From positions 62,001 to 126,000 of the forward strand of contig PABB01000011.1 in NCBI GenBank assembly GCA_002702655.1: a stretch of DNA of 64,000 nt. Reading direction: 5' to 3'. The notes beneath the pieces were generated by a model. That model made no database searches and was not told the origin of the DNA. It was given only the letters and a program-made list of their open reading frames with translations. Positions 1 through 9,208 of this stretch are shown piece after piece. The position numbers and the translations under genes were made by a program. Each line of letters opens with the position of its first letter. Position 1 is the first letter of the stretch. Origin of the DNA: Planctomycetaceae bacterium (lineage in GTDB: Bacteria > Planctomycetota > Planctomycetia > Pirellulales > Lacipirellulaceae).

Positions 1-164
1 AACGTGGCGGGCAGCACCTTCAGCGCCACCTGCCGGCCCAGCGAAAGCTGCTCGGCCAGGTAAACCTCGGCCATGCCGCCCGAGCCGATCTTGCGCAACA
101 CGCGGTAGTCGCCGAGGGTGCGACCGACGAGATCGGCTGCGGAATTGGACGACGAATCAGGCAT
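1..164 (-). CDS. Serine/threonine protein kinase, N-terminus only (runs off the left edge)
   Basis: Reading leftwards from an ATG at 164, the first 54 residues contain a glycine-rich nucleotide loop ([10 protein letters not shown]) followed by the VALKVL strand carrying the ATP-binding lysine. This is the start of a Hanks-type kinase domain about 20 residues from the N-terminus, as in the many planctomycete receptor-type kinases. The rest of the gene lies outside the window, so C-terminal domains are unknown. The family assignment rests on the two motifs and their normal spacing. Confidence 0.85.
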   Translation of the reverse strand, partial: MPDSSSNSAADLVGRTLGDYRVLRKIGSGGMAEVYLAEQLSLGRQVALKVLPAT

Positions 165-190
165 GCGATCGCAAGACTCTTGAATGAACA

Positions 191-275
191 ACCGCAGAGT
201 TCGCTGAGAGCGCGGAGCAAAGTCGCGAGCGACGCGATGCGACCTGGACTCTGCGTCCCCTGCGGACTCTGCGGT
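191..275. repeat. Inverted repeat between kinase and metF
   Basis: A 10-bp arm accgcagagt (191-200) is repeated inverted at 266-275, and the sequence inside each arm is built of similar 'gcagag/ctctgcg' words. It resembles the longer element at 18929-19001. It lies in the spacer between the divergently placed kinase start and the metF stop and has no coding content. Confidence 0.55.
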
Positions 276-281
276 GAGTAT

Positions 282-1184
282 TCACGATTTCGCTTGCACC
301 GGCGCCGGCCAGTTGAGGGCCGTCAGCACGCGGCTGGTCGCTTCGGACTTGTTGAGCACGTAGAAGTGAATTCCCGGCACGCCGCTCTCCAGCAGATCGG
401 CGGTCTGCCGGGTCGCGAATTCGACGCCCACCTCGAACTGTGCGTCGGCGTCGTCGCCGCAGGCGTTCAGGTCGTCGACGAACTTCTGCGGCAGCTTGGC
501 CCCGCAGAGCGATGCAATCCGTTGGATCTGGGCTCCGTTGGTCACCGGCAGCAACCCAGGCACGATCGGCGTCGTGATCCCGAGCCGCTCGCAGTCGTCG
601 CGGAAGCGGTAGAAGTCGTCGTTACTGTAGAACAGCTGGGTGATGACCACGTCGGCGCCGGCGTCGCACTTGCGTTTCAGGTTGGCCAGATCGACCTCCA
701 GGCTGGGGGCTTCCTGATGCTTTTCGGGATACCCGCCCACGGCGATGCCCAGCTGCGGCAGTTCGCTGCGGATGAAAGCGACCAACTCGTTGGCGTAGGA
801 AAAACCGCCGTCGACGGGGCGAAACTGGTCGTCGCCCTGCGGCGGGGCCCCGCGCAGGGCCACCACATTGTTCACTTCCAACGCGACGCCCCGATCGAGA
901 TATTCCCGCAGCTGCTCGCGCGTGCGACCAACGCAAGTCAGGTGCGTAGCGACAGGCAGTTTGTGCTGACGCCGGACGCCGCCGATCACTTCCAGAGTTT
1001 TATCTTGCGTCGAGCCGCCAGCTCCGTAGGTGCACGTGATGTACGACGGGCTGAACTCGGTCAGTCGTTCGACATGCCGCTCGAGCGCCTGCTGACCCGC
1101 GTCGGTCTTGGGCGGAAACAGCTCGAACGACAAACCAAAGCGGCCCGAGCCGTAGGCGGCGGCAAGATCGTTGGTGGCGGGCAA
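282..1184 (-). CDS. metF: Methylenetetrahydrofolate reductase
   Basis: About 300 residues that match the MetF TIM barrel along their whole length: GLSFELFPPKT at the N-terminus, the SPSYITCTYGAGGS strand, THLTCVGRT, NVVALRGAPP and the GADVVITQLFYSND flavin-site region. The enzyme reduces methylene-THF to methyl-THF for methionine synthesis in the cytoplasm. The frame stays open to a TTG at 1313, but the extra residues look non-coding. A TTG at 1184 preceded by GAGGA at normal spacing sits just before the conserved start, so I chose it. No ATG is available in frame. Confidence 0.9.
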   Translation of the reverse strand: MPATNDLAAAYGSGRFGLSFELFPPKTDAGQQALERHVERLTEFSPSYITCTYGAGGSTQDKTLEVIGGVRRQHKLPVATHLTCVGRTREQLREYLDRGVALEVNNVVALRGAPPQGDDQFRPVDGGFSYANELVAFIRSELPQLGIAVGGYPEKHQEAPSLEVDLANLKRKCDAGADVVITQLFYSNDDFYRFRDDCERLGITTPIVPGLLPVTNGAQIQRIASLCGAKLPQKFVDDLNACGDDADAQFEVGVEFATRQTADLLESGVPGIHFYVLNKSEATSRVLTALNWPAPVQAKS

Positions 1185-1469
1185 GATCGGTATTCCTCGA
1201 CGGTTGACAATGCGAGTCCAGGCCGCCTTGACGCCGCAGTCTACGCTGCTGCGGCTAAAGCGCCCAAAATCTCGTCGGTCTTGAGTTTGCGATGCGGCGT
1301 CGCGCCGCAACAACTCACTCTACGCGCCGGGGGCGGCAATCGCAATTGACGCTCGCCGACGCTGGCAACATTGCAGTCGCGGCGAATCGGTCGAAACCCC
1401 ATGCGAAGCCCCGCGAATTACGACGCCCCGTGCCGAGGAAAAAGCCGTCGCCCTGCCGGCACGATCCGC

Positions 1470-1475
1470 TATAAT
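1470..1475 (+). promoter_or_regulatory. Possible -10 box upstream of glgP
   Basis: A perfect TATAAT stands in GC-rich DNA 223 bp before glgP, inside the roughly 510-bp spacer between the divergent metF and glgP genes. No convincing -35 lies 16-18 bp upstream, so this is only suggestive. The rest of the spacer shows no gene; short frames in it lack ribosome sites and conserved motifs. Confidence 0.3.
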
Positions 1476-1698
1476 CCCGGACTTGCGGCGAGGACCGGCG
1501 GGGAAGGCCGGCCGCTGCAAGTGCCAGGCGGCGTCGACTCGGACCTCTGCGCTATGCAGAGGACATTGCCATTGTGTCCGCAGAAGCTGTGAGGACCTGT
1601 TGCCGCGGCAGCACCGCCCGCTGGGAAGCGAACGGCGATCAGCTTGCCATGCAGCCAGCCGCCCCGGCTAGCCCTCAGACGATAAGGAAGGTTGCCCG

Positions 1699-3900
1699 AT
1701 GAGCCAGACAGAAATCCCGCCCTCCGCCGAGCCGTCGCGCAGCACGTGGACCGATGTGACGCCTCAGGCGTTGTACGACAAGTGCATGACCGTGGCTCGC
1801 AACCTGTGGTGGAGCTGGCACCCCGAGGTGATCAACCTGTTCCGCGACCTCGACCCCGTGCGGTGGCGGCAGCTCGATCACAATCCGATCGCGTTGCTGT
1901 CGGAGATGACGCCCGAGCAGCTCGCCCAGCGGGCGTCCGAGATGGTGCTGTACACGCGCATCAATCAGGCCCATCGCCGGCTGAACGACTATTTGAACAA
2001 TACCCAAACGACCTGGGGCGCTCGCAAGGCCGGCGTCCTGGGCTCGATGCCGGTCGCGTACTTCTCCGCCGAGTTCGGCATTCACGAATCGGTGCCGATC
2101 TACAGCGGCGGCCTGGGCGTGTTGTCCGGCGACCATATCAAAAGCGCCAGCGGACTGGGCGTCCCGCTCGTCGCCATCGGCCTGTTCTACGACCAGGGCT
2201 ATTTCAAGCAGCACCTGAACGCCGAAGGCTGGCAGCAGGAAGAGTATCTCAACACAAACGTGGAAGAGATGCCGATGGAGCCGGCCCGCGATCCGCAGGG
2301 GCGGCCCATCACGGTAGAGATTGACACTCGCGACGGCCGCCTGCTGGCCAAGGTGTGGCTGATGCGGGTGGGTCGCGTGCCGCTGTACCTGCTGGACTGC
2401 GACGTGGAAGGCAATCGCCCCGAGGACCGCGAGCTGACCTCGCGGCTGTACGGCGGCGACCTGCGAACCCGCATTCGCCAGGAATTGGTGCTGGGCGTCG
2501 GCGGCGTCAAGGCGCTGCGCGCCATGGGCATCAAGCCGGGCGTTTACCACCTGAACGAAGGTCACAGCGCATTCGCGACCCTGGAAGTGATGCGCGAGCG
2601 GATGCACGACGACGGCCTGCCGTTCGACGACGCCCTGCGCGAAGTGGCCCGCCGCACCGTGTTCACCACGCATACGCCCGTGCCCGCCGGCCATGACCGG
2701 TTCGACGGCAAACTGATGGAAGAGCATTTGGGCCCGCTGCGTGAGAAGCTGGGCATTTCCTACGAGCAACTCATGGGCCTGGGCCGGGTCGAGCCGCAGA
2801 ACGAAGGCGAAACCTTCTGCATGACTGTCCTGGGGCTCAAACTGTCCCGCCGCGCGAACGCCGTGAGCAACCTGCACGGCGTCGTCTCGCGCCGGATGTG
2901 GGCCAACCTGTGGCCCTGGCGGGTCGAGGAAGAAATCCCCATCGGCCACATCACCAACGGCGTCCACATTCCCTCGTGGCTCGCTTACCCGATGGCTCAG
3001 TTGTACGACAAGTACCTGGGCACGGGGTGGCATATGACGATGGGCGAGCCGGGCGTGTTCGACCGGGTTTACGAAATCGACCCGGGCGAGTTCTGGGAAA
3101 CGCACAACGCCCTGAAGAGCCGGCTGCTGGAGTTCGTCCGTCGCCGGGTCAGCCGCCAGTGCCGCCGCCGCAACGAGGACGAAGCGTCGGTCGAAGCGGC
3201 TCGCAACGTGCTGGATCCCAACTCGCTGACCATCGGCTTCGCACGTCGGTTCGCCACCTACAAGCGGGCGAATTTGTTCCTGCGGGACATCGACAGCATT
3301 GCCGAGTTGGTGGCCGACAGCAATCGCCCCGTGCAGTTCATCTTTGCCGGCAAAGCGCATCCCGCCGACGAGCCGGGCAAGAAGTTCATCCAGGAAATCG
3401 CCAATCTGCGCCGTGACCCGCGGTTCGCCGGGCGGATCGTGTTTGTCGAGGATTACGACATCAATGTCGGCCGGCACCTGATCCAGGGCGTCGACGTGTG
3501 GATGAACAACCCCCGCCGACCGCTGGAGGCCAGCGGCACCAGCGGCCAGAAGGTCGTGCTCAACGGCGGATTGAACTTCTCGGTTCTCGACGGCTGGTGG
3601 GCCGAGGCCTACAACGGCATGAACGGCTTTGCCATCGGCAAGGGTTCCTCGCACGTCGACGTGGAGAAGAACGACCAGCGCGACGCCGAGAGCCTCAGCC
3701 AGGTGCTCAGCGAAGAGGTCATCCCCTGCTTCTACGATCGCGATGCATTCGGCATTCCGCTGCAGTGGATCGACCGCGTGTTCAACTCGGTGGCCACGTT
3801 GGGCGCCCAGTTCAGCGCCCACCGCATGGTGATCGACTACACCGAACAGGCGTACCTGATCGCCGCAGGCGGCACGACCAGCGAAATGAGCCTGCGGTAA
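1699..3900 (+). CDS. glgP: Alpha-glucan phosphorylase (GT35, short DUF3417 type)
   Basis: Phosphorolysis of glycogen or maltodextrin to glucose-1-phosphate. The 733 residues have the DUF3417 N-terminal region (LYDKCMTVARNLWWSWHPEV, residues 26-45), the Rossmann half with FSAEFGIHESVPIYSGGLG, and the pyridoxal-phosphate region EASGTSGQKVVLNGG (residues 613-627) containing the cofactor lysine. Length fits the short Thermotoga/archaeal-like GlgP clade rather than the 820-residue E. coli enzyme. AAGGAAGG precedes the ATG at normal spacing and a strong terminator follows, so it is monocistronic. Confidence 0.95.
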   Translation: MSQTEIPPSAEPSRSTWTDVTPQALYDKCMTVARNLWWSWHPEVINLFRDLDPVRWRQLDHNPIALLSEMTPEQLAQRASEMVLYTRINQAHRRLNDYLNNTQTTWGARKAGVLGSMPVAYFSAEFGIHESVPIYSGGLGVLSGDHIKSASGLGVPLVAIGLFYDQGYFKQHLNAEGWQQEEYLNTNVEEMPMEPARDPQGRPITVEIDTRDGRLLAKVWLMRVGRVPLYLLDCDVEGNRPEDRELTSRLYGGDLRTRIRQELVLGVGGVKALRAMGIKPGVYHLNEGHSAFATLEVMRERMHDDGLPFDDALREVARRTVFTTHTPVPAGHDRFDGKLMEEHLGPLREKLGISYEQLMGLGRVEPQNEGETFCMTVLGLKLSRRANAVSNLHGVVSRRMWANLWPWRVEEEIPIGHITNGVHIPSWLAYPMAQLYDKYLGTGWHMTMGEPGVFDRVYEIDPGEFWETHNALKSRLLEFVRRRVSRQCRRRNEDEASVEAARNVLDPNSLTIGFARRFATYKRANLFLRDIDSIAELVADSNRPVQFIFAGKAHPADEPGKKFIQEIANLRRDPRFAGRIVFVEDYDINVGRHLIQGVDVWMNNPRRPLEASGTSGQKVVLNGGLNFSVLDGWWAEAYNGMNGFAIGKGSSHVDVEKNDQRDAESLSQVLSEEVIPCFYDRDAFGIPLQWIDRVFNSVATLGAQFSAHRMVIDYTEQAYLIAAGGTTSEMSLR

Positions 3901-3933
3901 CGCCGTCGCTGTGACAGCAATCAGCTTTATTTA

Positions 3934-3962
3934 GCCGGCGGCCAATGGCCGCCGGCTTTTTT
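3934..3962 (+). terminator. Intrinsic terminator of glgP
   Basis: A perfect 10-bp stem (gccggcggcc / ggccgccggc) with a 3-nt loop is followed directly by six T residues, 33 bp after the glgP stop. Confidence 0.93.
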
Positions 3963-4018
3963 GTTGCCCCGTGCTGTGGCGCTCCCTAGGATCAGTGCGA
4001 ATCCCTGGGGTCACGGCC

Positions 4019-4846
4019 TTGGAAACGACGACACAACGGACGACGCCCGACAATCACGACGAACGTTTCGGTCCGCGGTTCAGTCTGCGCCACTTCCTTA
4101 TCGCAGTCTCAATTAGCGCGATCGTCCTGGGTATGTCGGTGAGGTTCATCGGGGATGCACGGGAGAACGCGCTACGTCTTCAACAGGCCAACGCATTTCG
4201 GAACGTGGCGATCGCTCTCCTCAACTACGAAACGGTGAAGAACGCTTTGCCGCCCCCCTTCTACAAATCGGAACCTGCGAGCAAACCGAGCAGTCCCTCG
4301 ACAGATGCTCGTCAAAGGGCGCTGTCAAGCTGGCGCTTTGGCATCATGCCGTTCATTGAGTCCACGAAAACTCCGTACGACCATCAGCAGTCGTGGCGGG
4401 CGCCGATCCACGCGACCTGGGCCGCCAGGTACAATCCGGTCTTTTGCGATCCGCGTGAGCGGGCAGGTTCGCAGCGTGGTTTGGAGACTACGATCTTCGC
4501 CATCACCGGTCCCGGCACGGCGTGGGGCGACGGCGATTCCGAGCCGCCGCACCATCTGGTCGAACTGCCCAACGACGTGATTCTGTTTGTCGAAGTCCGC
4601 AACTCCGGCGTGCACTGGATGCAGCCGGGGGACTTTGACATTCGCACCATGCCGCGCACGCTCAACGCGGACGATGGCCGGGGCATTTCCAGTCGCTTTC
4701 GCGGGGGCTTTCACGTCGGCTTTGCCGACGGCGAGGTCTGGTTCATCTCGAACGACGTCGGTTTCGACCGTCTGTCGCAGTTCTTCACAATCGAGGGCGC
4801 CCGCCAGCACGACCGCGAGGCCGAACTGGGCCCGTTTCGGCAATGA
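4019..4846 (+). CDS. DUF1559-like planctomycete pseudopilin family protein
   Basis: About 275 residues. A hydrophobic segment (HFLIAVSISAIVLGMSVRFI) is followed by AFRNVAIALLNYETVKNALPPPF, the counterpart of the 'lkqiglalhnyhdtyg.fPp' signature of DUF1559 proteins, and near the C-terminus by GGFHVGFADGEVWFIS, the usual 'FaDGsvrFi' closing motif. Such proteins are abundant in planctomycetes, have type-IV-pilin-like N-termini and unknown function. The hydrophobic helix sits deeper than in a classical pilin. The start is uncertain: the longest frame begins at GTG 3971, nine bases after the glgP terminator; TTG 4019 behind CTGGGG looks better. Confidence 0.7.
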   Translation: METTTQRTTPDNHDERFGPRFSLRHFLIAVSISAIVLGMSVRFIGDARENALRLQQANAFRNVAIALLNYETVKNALPPPFYKSEPASKPSSPSTDARQRALSSWRFGIMPFIESTKTPYDHQQSWRAPIHATWAARYNPVFCDPRERAGSQRGLETTIFAITGPGTAWGDGDSEPPHHLVELPNDVILFVEVRNSGVHWMQPGDFDIRTMPRTLNADDGRGISSRFRGGFHVGFADGEVWFISNDVGFDRLSQFFTIEGARQHDREAELGPFRQ

Positions 4847-5056
4847 GTTGCAGCGCCGCGGCTTACGATTTTTCGCAAAACCGTAACGATCCGCACCGAC
4901 GCTTTTTGGCAGCGACCGTCGAGGCGGGTACATTAGCGCGAGGATCGATTGGGATCCTGCGTCGACTCTTCACCACCACGGCCACAGTCAACCGCCGCGG
5001 CACAACCGCAGTGGCGAAGCGGCCTGCCTTCCTGTTCTGATTGCCGAGGCGTAGCC

Positions 5057-6355
5057 ATGTCACGCTCGCTGTTGTCGCTCACTGCGGCCGATCGCCGCGA
5101 TTTCCTGAAGTCCGCACTCGCCTCGACCGGGTCCGTCGCGGCACTGGCCGCCGCGCGGAAGTGCGCGTTTGCCGGGTCGGCGAACGATCGGCTCAACCTG
5201 GCCTTCGTCGGCACCGGCGGCATGGGCACGGGGCACCTGGCGTGGTTCGCCGGGCGCGACGACGTGCGCGTGACCGCCGTGTGCGACGTGGACGCGGGGC
5301 ACTTGCAGGGCGCCAAAAACCACGCCCCCGACGCGTTCGCTTCGCCCGATTTCCGCGAGGTGGTCGGTCGCGACGACGTCGATGCCGTGTTGGTCGCCAC
5401 GCCCGATCATTGGCACGCGCTGGTGTCGGTCGCCGCGGCGCGGGCGGGCAAGCACATCTACTGCGAGAAACCGCTGGCCAACTCGATTGGCGAGGGCCGC
5501 GCGATCGTTGACGCCGTCAAGCAGTCGGGCGTCGTGCTGCAGACGGGATGTCACGAGCGATCCAACCGCGGCGCCGCCATCGCCAAGCAAGTCGTCGACA
5601 GCGGCCGGTTGGGCAAGATTCACACTGTGCAAATCCGCCTGCCCAACGCCGACGGGCATTTGCAGGAAGTGGAGAACTTCACCACGGCGCCGCCGGATCG
5701 CGACCCGCCGGCCGGGCTCGATTGGAACTTCTGGCTCGGCCATACGCCCGCCGTGCCGTACAACGACAAGCGGTGTCACTTCTGGTGGCGGTTCCACAGT
5801 GCGTACGGCGGCGGCGAAATTACCGACCGCGGCGCCCACGTGATCGACCTGGCGCACTACCTGCTGGGGCTCGACGGCTCGGGGCCCGTGCGGGTGAGCG
5901 CCGAGGGCAAGCCGCCGGCGGGGAACTTCTTCGACGCCTTCATCACCTTCAAGTTCGAAGACGAGTACCCGGGCGGCCTGAAGATGATCGGCGACAACTC
6001 CGGCCCGCGGGGGCTGTCGCTGATCGGCGAGGGGGGCAAGCTCGACATCGCCGTGCATGGCTGCGGACTGTCCGCCGAGCCGGCGTCGCTGCTGGAGGGG
6101 CTCGACGCACCGGCAATCGACGACGCCCACGCCGAGCACCGCCGCGGGTGGCTGGCCGGCATTCGCGGCGACGGCAAAGTGGCCGCGCCGGTGGAAGCCG
6201 GGCATCGCACCGCCACGGCGTGCCACCTGCACAACATCTCGATGCGGCTGGGCCGGCCGGTCGAGTGGGATCCTGCTGCAGAGCAGTCGCCCGACGACGA
6301 GGTCAATTCGCAAATCACCCCGCCGATGCAGCCGCCCTGGACGCTGTCGGCGTGA
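5057..6355 (+). CDS. TAT-exported Gfo/Idh/MocA family oxidoreductase
   Basis: 432 residues. The N-terminus DRRDFLKSALASTG is a twin-arginine-type signal with an alanine-rich hydrophobic stretch. After it come the NAD(P)-binding loop FVGTGGMGTGH, the VLVATPDHWHALV strand and the conserved CEKPLA motif whose Lys is catalytic in this family. The C-terminal half is the alpha/beta substrate domain with DRGAHVIDLAHYLLGL. Exported paralogues of this type are numerous in planctomycetes and are thought to oxidise sugars or sugar acids; the substrate cannot be read here. The frame opens at 4949 but the first sensible start is ATG 5057. It stands alone, away from the sugar cluster at 42-50 kb. Confidence 0.88.
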   Translation: MSRSLLSLTAADRRDFLKSALASTGSVAALAAARKCAFAGSANDRLNLAFVGTGGMGTGHLAWFAGRDDVRVTAVCDVDAGHLQGAKNHAPDAFASPDFREVVGRDDVDAVLVATPDHWHALVSVAAARAGKHIYCEKPLANSIGEGRAIVDAVKQSGVVLQTGCHERSNRGAAIAKQVVDSGRLGKIHTVQIRLPNADGHLQEVENFTTAPPDRDPPAGLDWNFWLGHTPAVPYNDKRCHFWWRFHSAYGGGEITDRGAHVIDLAHYLLGLDGSGPVRVSAEGKPPAGNFFDAFITFKFEDEYPGGLKMIGDNSGPRGLSLIGEGGKLDIAVHGCGLSAEPASLLEGLDAPAIDDAHAEHRRGWLAGIRGDGKVAAPVEAGHRTATACHLHNISMRLGRPVEWDPAAEQSPDDEVNSQITPPMQPPWTLSA

Positions 6356-6363
6356 GCGAGCGC

Positions 6364-6593
6364 AGGTCAGACTTTCCAGCCTGACACAGGTGCTTCATAC
6401 GCGATTGGATTTCACACGGTTCCCAGCCGGCGGTACACCTGCCGCCGGGATGGCGCTGCCGAACCGCTCTGGCCGTCCCGGCGGCAAGTGTGCCGCCGGC
6501 TAGGTCGACTCCGTGTTAGCGTGCGGGGGCGGCTGCAGAGGCAGGGATGGCGCGCCGATTGGTGAGCCCGTGTCAGGCTGGAAAGCCTGACCT
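6364..6593. repeat. Doubly nested palindromic repeat
   Basis: Outer arms 6364-6387 and 6570-6593 are inverted copies of a 24-bp unit with one mismatch, and each unit is itself a near-palindrome (gtcagg-ctttccag-cctgac type). Inside them, a second pair of near-palindromic units (ccggcgg...ccgccgg) at 6424-6454 and 6472-6503 is also inverted. The spacer between the oxidoreductase and the acyl-CoA dehydrogenase-like gene holds nothing else. The architecture suggests a REP/MITE-like element. Confidence 0.75.
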
Positions 6594-6622
6594 ACGGCGC
6601 CGCCATGCGTTAGAATGCTGCC

Positions 6623-7717
6623 ATGGCACGCTACACAATCACCTCGCCCGACTCCCCTGCCCTTGCGGAACTCTGCCAGCGATTGGCCGCCGGCGCAGCC
6701 AGCGTCGACTCCAGCGGCGCCTGGCCCAGCGAGCAGCTGCGCCTGTGCGGCGAGTACGGCGTGTTCGAATGGTTCGTCGGCCGCGATTGGGGCGGGCAGG
6801 CCTGGGTGCAATCGGATATCGTGCGGGGGTACCTCGAACTGTCCGGCGCGTGTCTCACCACCACGTTCGTCATCACGCAACGCACCGGCGCGTGCCGGCG
6901 GATTGAGACCTCCGACAACCAGCGGCTCAAAGAAAAGCTGCTCCCCGGGCTGGTCACGGGCGAATCGTTCGCCACGGTCGGCATTTCGCACCTGACGACC
7001 AGCCGCCGCCACTTGACCAAGCCGGTGCTGCGAGCCCAGCGAGTCGAGGGGGGCTGGCTGCTCGATGGATTCAGCCCCTGGGTCACCGGCGCCGATCACG
7101 CCGAGCACGTGGTCGTCGGCGCCACCGTGATGGCCGGCGACGAGGCGACCGACCAGCAACTGCTCGTGTGCGTCCCCACGACGCTGCATGGCGCCAGCGC
7201 GCCGCCGCCGTTGGAGTTGGTTGGCCTGACCGCCAGCCACACGGGTCAGTTCCATCTGGACAAGGTGTTTCTCGCCGACGAGTGGGTCGTGCTCGGCCCG
7301 GCCGAAAATGTGATGACCCTGGGCAGCGGCGGCAACACGGGCGGTTATCAAACCTCCACGCTCGCCCTGGGACTGGCGAAGGCCGCGATCGGGCTGGTCG
7401 AGAAGGAATCGGAAAAGCGGCCCGAGTTGAAGCCAGCCCTGACTGCCCTGACCGACGCGTACGAGCCGCTGCAAGCCGATTTGTTCGCCGCGGTCGACGG
7501 CGAGGCCCCATGCAGCACCGAGGAGCTACGCACCCGCGCTAACAGCATTGCCCTGCGTGCCGCGCAGGCGTCGCTGGTGGCGGCCAAAGGCGCGGGCTAC
7601 GTCACCGGCCACCCGGCCGGCCGCTGGTGTCGCGAGGCGCTGTTCTTCCTGGTGTGGAGCTGCCCACAACCGGTGCTGGAAGCCAACCTGTGCGAGCTGG
7701 CAGGAATCCTGGAGTAA
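6623..7717 (+). CDS. Acyl-CoA dehydrogenase family protein
   Basis: 364 residues with the order of an acyl-CoA dehydrogenase: a helical N-terminal domain ([18 protein letters not shown]), the middle beta domain with the FAD/substrate contact region ([35 protein letters not shown]), and a C-terminal four-helix bundle. A FAD-dependent oxidation of an acyl-CoA or acyl-like substrate is expected. The usual catalytic Glu cannot be placed with certainty in the divergent C-terminus. There is no clear ribosome site; TAGAAT lies 7 bp before the ATG, so translation may be leaderless or the start may be slightly wrong. Confidence 0.72.
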   Translation: MARYTITSPDSPALAELCQRLAAGAASVDSSGAWPSEQLRLCGEYGVFEWFVGRDWGGQAWVQSDIVRGYLELSGACLTTTFVITQRTGACRRIETSDNQRLKEKLLPGLVTGESFATVGISHLTTSRRHLTKPVLRAQRVEGGWLLDGFSPWVTGADHAEHVVVGATVMAGDEATDQQLLVCVPTTLHGASAPPPLELVGLTASHTGQFHLDKVFLADEWVVLGPAENVMTLGSGGNTGGYQTSTLALGLAKAAIGLVEKESEKRPELKPALTALTDAYEPLQADLFAAVDGEAPCSTEELRTRANSIALRAAQASLVAAKGAGYVTGHPAGRWCREALFFLVWSCPQPVLEANLCELAGILE

Positions 7718-7731
7718 GGGGGAAGGCGGAC

Positions 7732-7778
7732 GGCGGAAGGGGGACGGAACTGGCCAAAGCCGCCGTCCCCCTTCCGCC
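7732..7778. repeat. 16-bp inverted repeat before cysC
   Basis: Arms ggcggaagggggacgg (7732-7747) and its exact complement (7763-7778) enclose 15 bp, with further G/A-rich flanks that also pair. No T tract follows, so it is more like the other intergenic repeats than a terminator. It sits 15 bp after the acyl-CoA dehydrogenase-like stop and 45 bp before cysC. Confidence 0.65.
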
Positions 7779-7823
7779 CTCCCCCTTCGCATCACGATCA
7801 CTCTTACCGAATTCAATAACGCG

Positions 7824-8489
7824 ATGCCCAATCAAGACCCGTCCGACCCCATCGTCGTCTGGCACGATCATGCCGTGACCCGCGCCGACCGCGAGCAGTT
7901 GGCTGGGCATCGGGGGTGCGTCGTGTGGTTCACGGGGCTGAGTGGCAGCGGCAAGAGCACCGTGGCCAACGCGGTCGACCGGCTGCTGTTTGAGCGCGGC
8001 GTGCGGACCTACCTGCTCGACGGCGACAACGTGCGGCACGGGCTGAACGCCACGCCGCAGATTCTCGCCGAACGGTACGGCGACGAATTCGCCCGGCGGT
8101 TTGGGCTGGGTTTCGGCCAACAGGACCGCGAGGAAAACATTCGCCGGGTCGGCGCCGTGGCCAAGCTGATGTGCGACGCGGGGCTGATCACGCTCACCGC
8201 GTTCGTGAGTCCCTACCGCAGCGACCGCGACGCGGTGCGGGCGAGCATGGACGCGGGCGACTTTGTCGAAGTGTTCGTCGACGCCCCGCTGGACGTGTGC
8301 GAGTCGCGCGACCCGAAGGGCCTGTACCGCAAGGCGCGGGCCGGCGAGATCAAGGATTTCACGGGCGTCAGCGCCCCGTACGAAGCGCCCGAGTCGCCCG
8401 AACTGCAACTGGCCGCTGGCAGCGCGACGCCGGACGAGTTGGCCCGGCAGGTGATCGCGCACTTGGAGTCGGCGGGCATCCTCAGCTAG
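7824..8489 (+). CDS. cysC: Adenylylsulfate kinase (APS kinase)
   Basis: Phosphorylates APS to PAPS with ATP. The 221 residues include the P-loop GLSGSGKST (residues 39-47), the [13 protein letters not shown]-binding segment, the [14 protein letters not shown] helix, FVSPYRSDR and the [18 protein letters not shown] lid, all in the normal order. The ATG at 7824 gives a 20-30 residue N-terminal extension before the core fold, common in this family. No cysD or cysN lies in the window; the nearby inverted repeat separates it from the upstream gene. Confidence 0.93.
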   Translation: MPNQDPSDPIVVWHDHAVTRADREQLAGHRGCVVWFTGLSGSGKSTVANAVDRLLFERGVRTYLLDGDNVRHGLNATPQILAERYGDEFARRFGLGFGQQDREENIRRVGAVAKLMCDAGLITLTAFVSPYRSDRDAVRASMDAGDFVEVFVDAPLDVCESRDPKGLYRKARAGEIKDFTGVSAPYEAPESPELQLAAGSATPDELARQVIAHLESAGILS

Positions 8490-8606
8490 CACTGCTGGCG
8501 GCGGCGAACAGCATGCGCCGCGCGCCGCTTGGCAAACGGGGCGGTTCACGCAAGCTGCCGCCGATGAGTTTCGCTTGCCAAACGCGCCCGCAGAAATTTT
8601 CTCGCG

Positions 8607-8636
8607 TTGACGCGCGGCGCGTAGCGCGCATAGATT
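8607..8636 (+). promoter_or_regulatory. Putative promoter of the BON-like gene
   Basis: TTGACG (8607-8612) and TAGATT (8631-8636) are 18 bp apart in the 303-bp spacer between cysC and the next gene. The spacer of the promoter carries a G/C palindrome around ggcgcgtagcgcgc. A related sequence (gcggggcgtagcggcggg then TATAGA) occurs at 17881-17904. Confidence 0.35.
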
Positions 8637-8792
8637 GACAGTGGAACAACACTTTTCGTGCGTTGACTCTTTTCTCGACCGCCGGCAACTCGCCCGCGAC
8701 CGGATGTCGCAATCCCCTGGCGTGCCCTGGCGCCATGGCCGACGGTTTGGGAATTTCTTGCCGCGCCAACGCACCGACACGGAAGGATGGCC

Positions 8793-9200
8793 ATGATCAT
8801 AACGGCCGCAGAAGGCGCTGCGCGGGCTGGAACGATTCGCGAACGCTTGCTCGCCGAGGCGCGCAACGGACACGATGCGGAAACGGAAACCTCGGCTGAG
8901 CTCTCCGCTTCGCCGCCGGTCGCCGGGTGCGAAGCGGCCGGCGAGATCCGCCGCCGCTTGCCCAGCGAGCAGGTTCGCACCGACGGGCAAGCGCTAGTGC
9001 ATGAGATCTACCGCCAACTCGTGCAGCGGCTGCCGGGCCGGATTCACGACTTGCGCGTCGAACCGCTGCTGGGCAACGCCCTGGCACTTTCCGGCGTGGC
9101 AAGTTCGTACTATGTCAAGCAGGTCGCGCAGCATATCGCGATGGATATCGCGCGTCTGCAGCGGGTGATCAACCGCATTGAAGTCCGCCGCCCGCGGTAG
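8793..9200 (+). CDS. Small BON-domain-like protein
   Basis: 135 residues. The C-terminal half (about residues 62-133) reads like a BON domain: VHEIYRQLVQRLP...HDLRVEPLLGNALALSGVASSYYVKQVAQHIAM...VINRIEV, with the central Gly and the 'L.G.v.s.y.k..a' strand. BON domains bind lipid surfaces or act in envelope stress proteins such as OsmY. No signal peptide or membrane helix is seen. Two ATGs compete: GGAAGG touches the one at 8787 and is correctly spaced for the one at 8793, so 8793 is used. Confidence 0.6.
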   Translation: MIITAAEGAARAGTIRERLLAEARNGHDAETETSAELSASPPVAGCEAAGEIRRRLPSEQVRTDGQALVHEIYRQLVQRLPGRIHDLRVEPLLGNALALSGVASSYYVKQVAQHIAMDIARLQRVINRIEVRRPR

Positions 9201-9208
9201 ATTCCGCG

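Noticed and set aside
1675-3822. Open frame of 715 residues antisense to glgP
   Set aside because: Overlaps a gene with complete family motifs; its sequence has no recognisable domain and follows from the high GC codon bias.
5060-6313. 417-residue minus frame over the first exported oxidoreductase
   Set aside because: Shadow of a gene with clear Gfo/Idh/MocA motifs.
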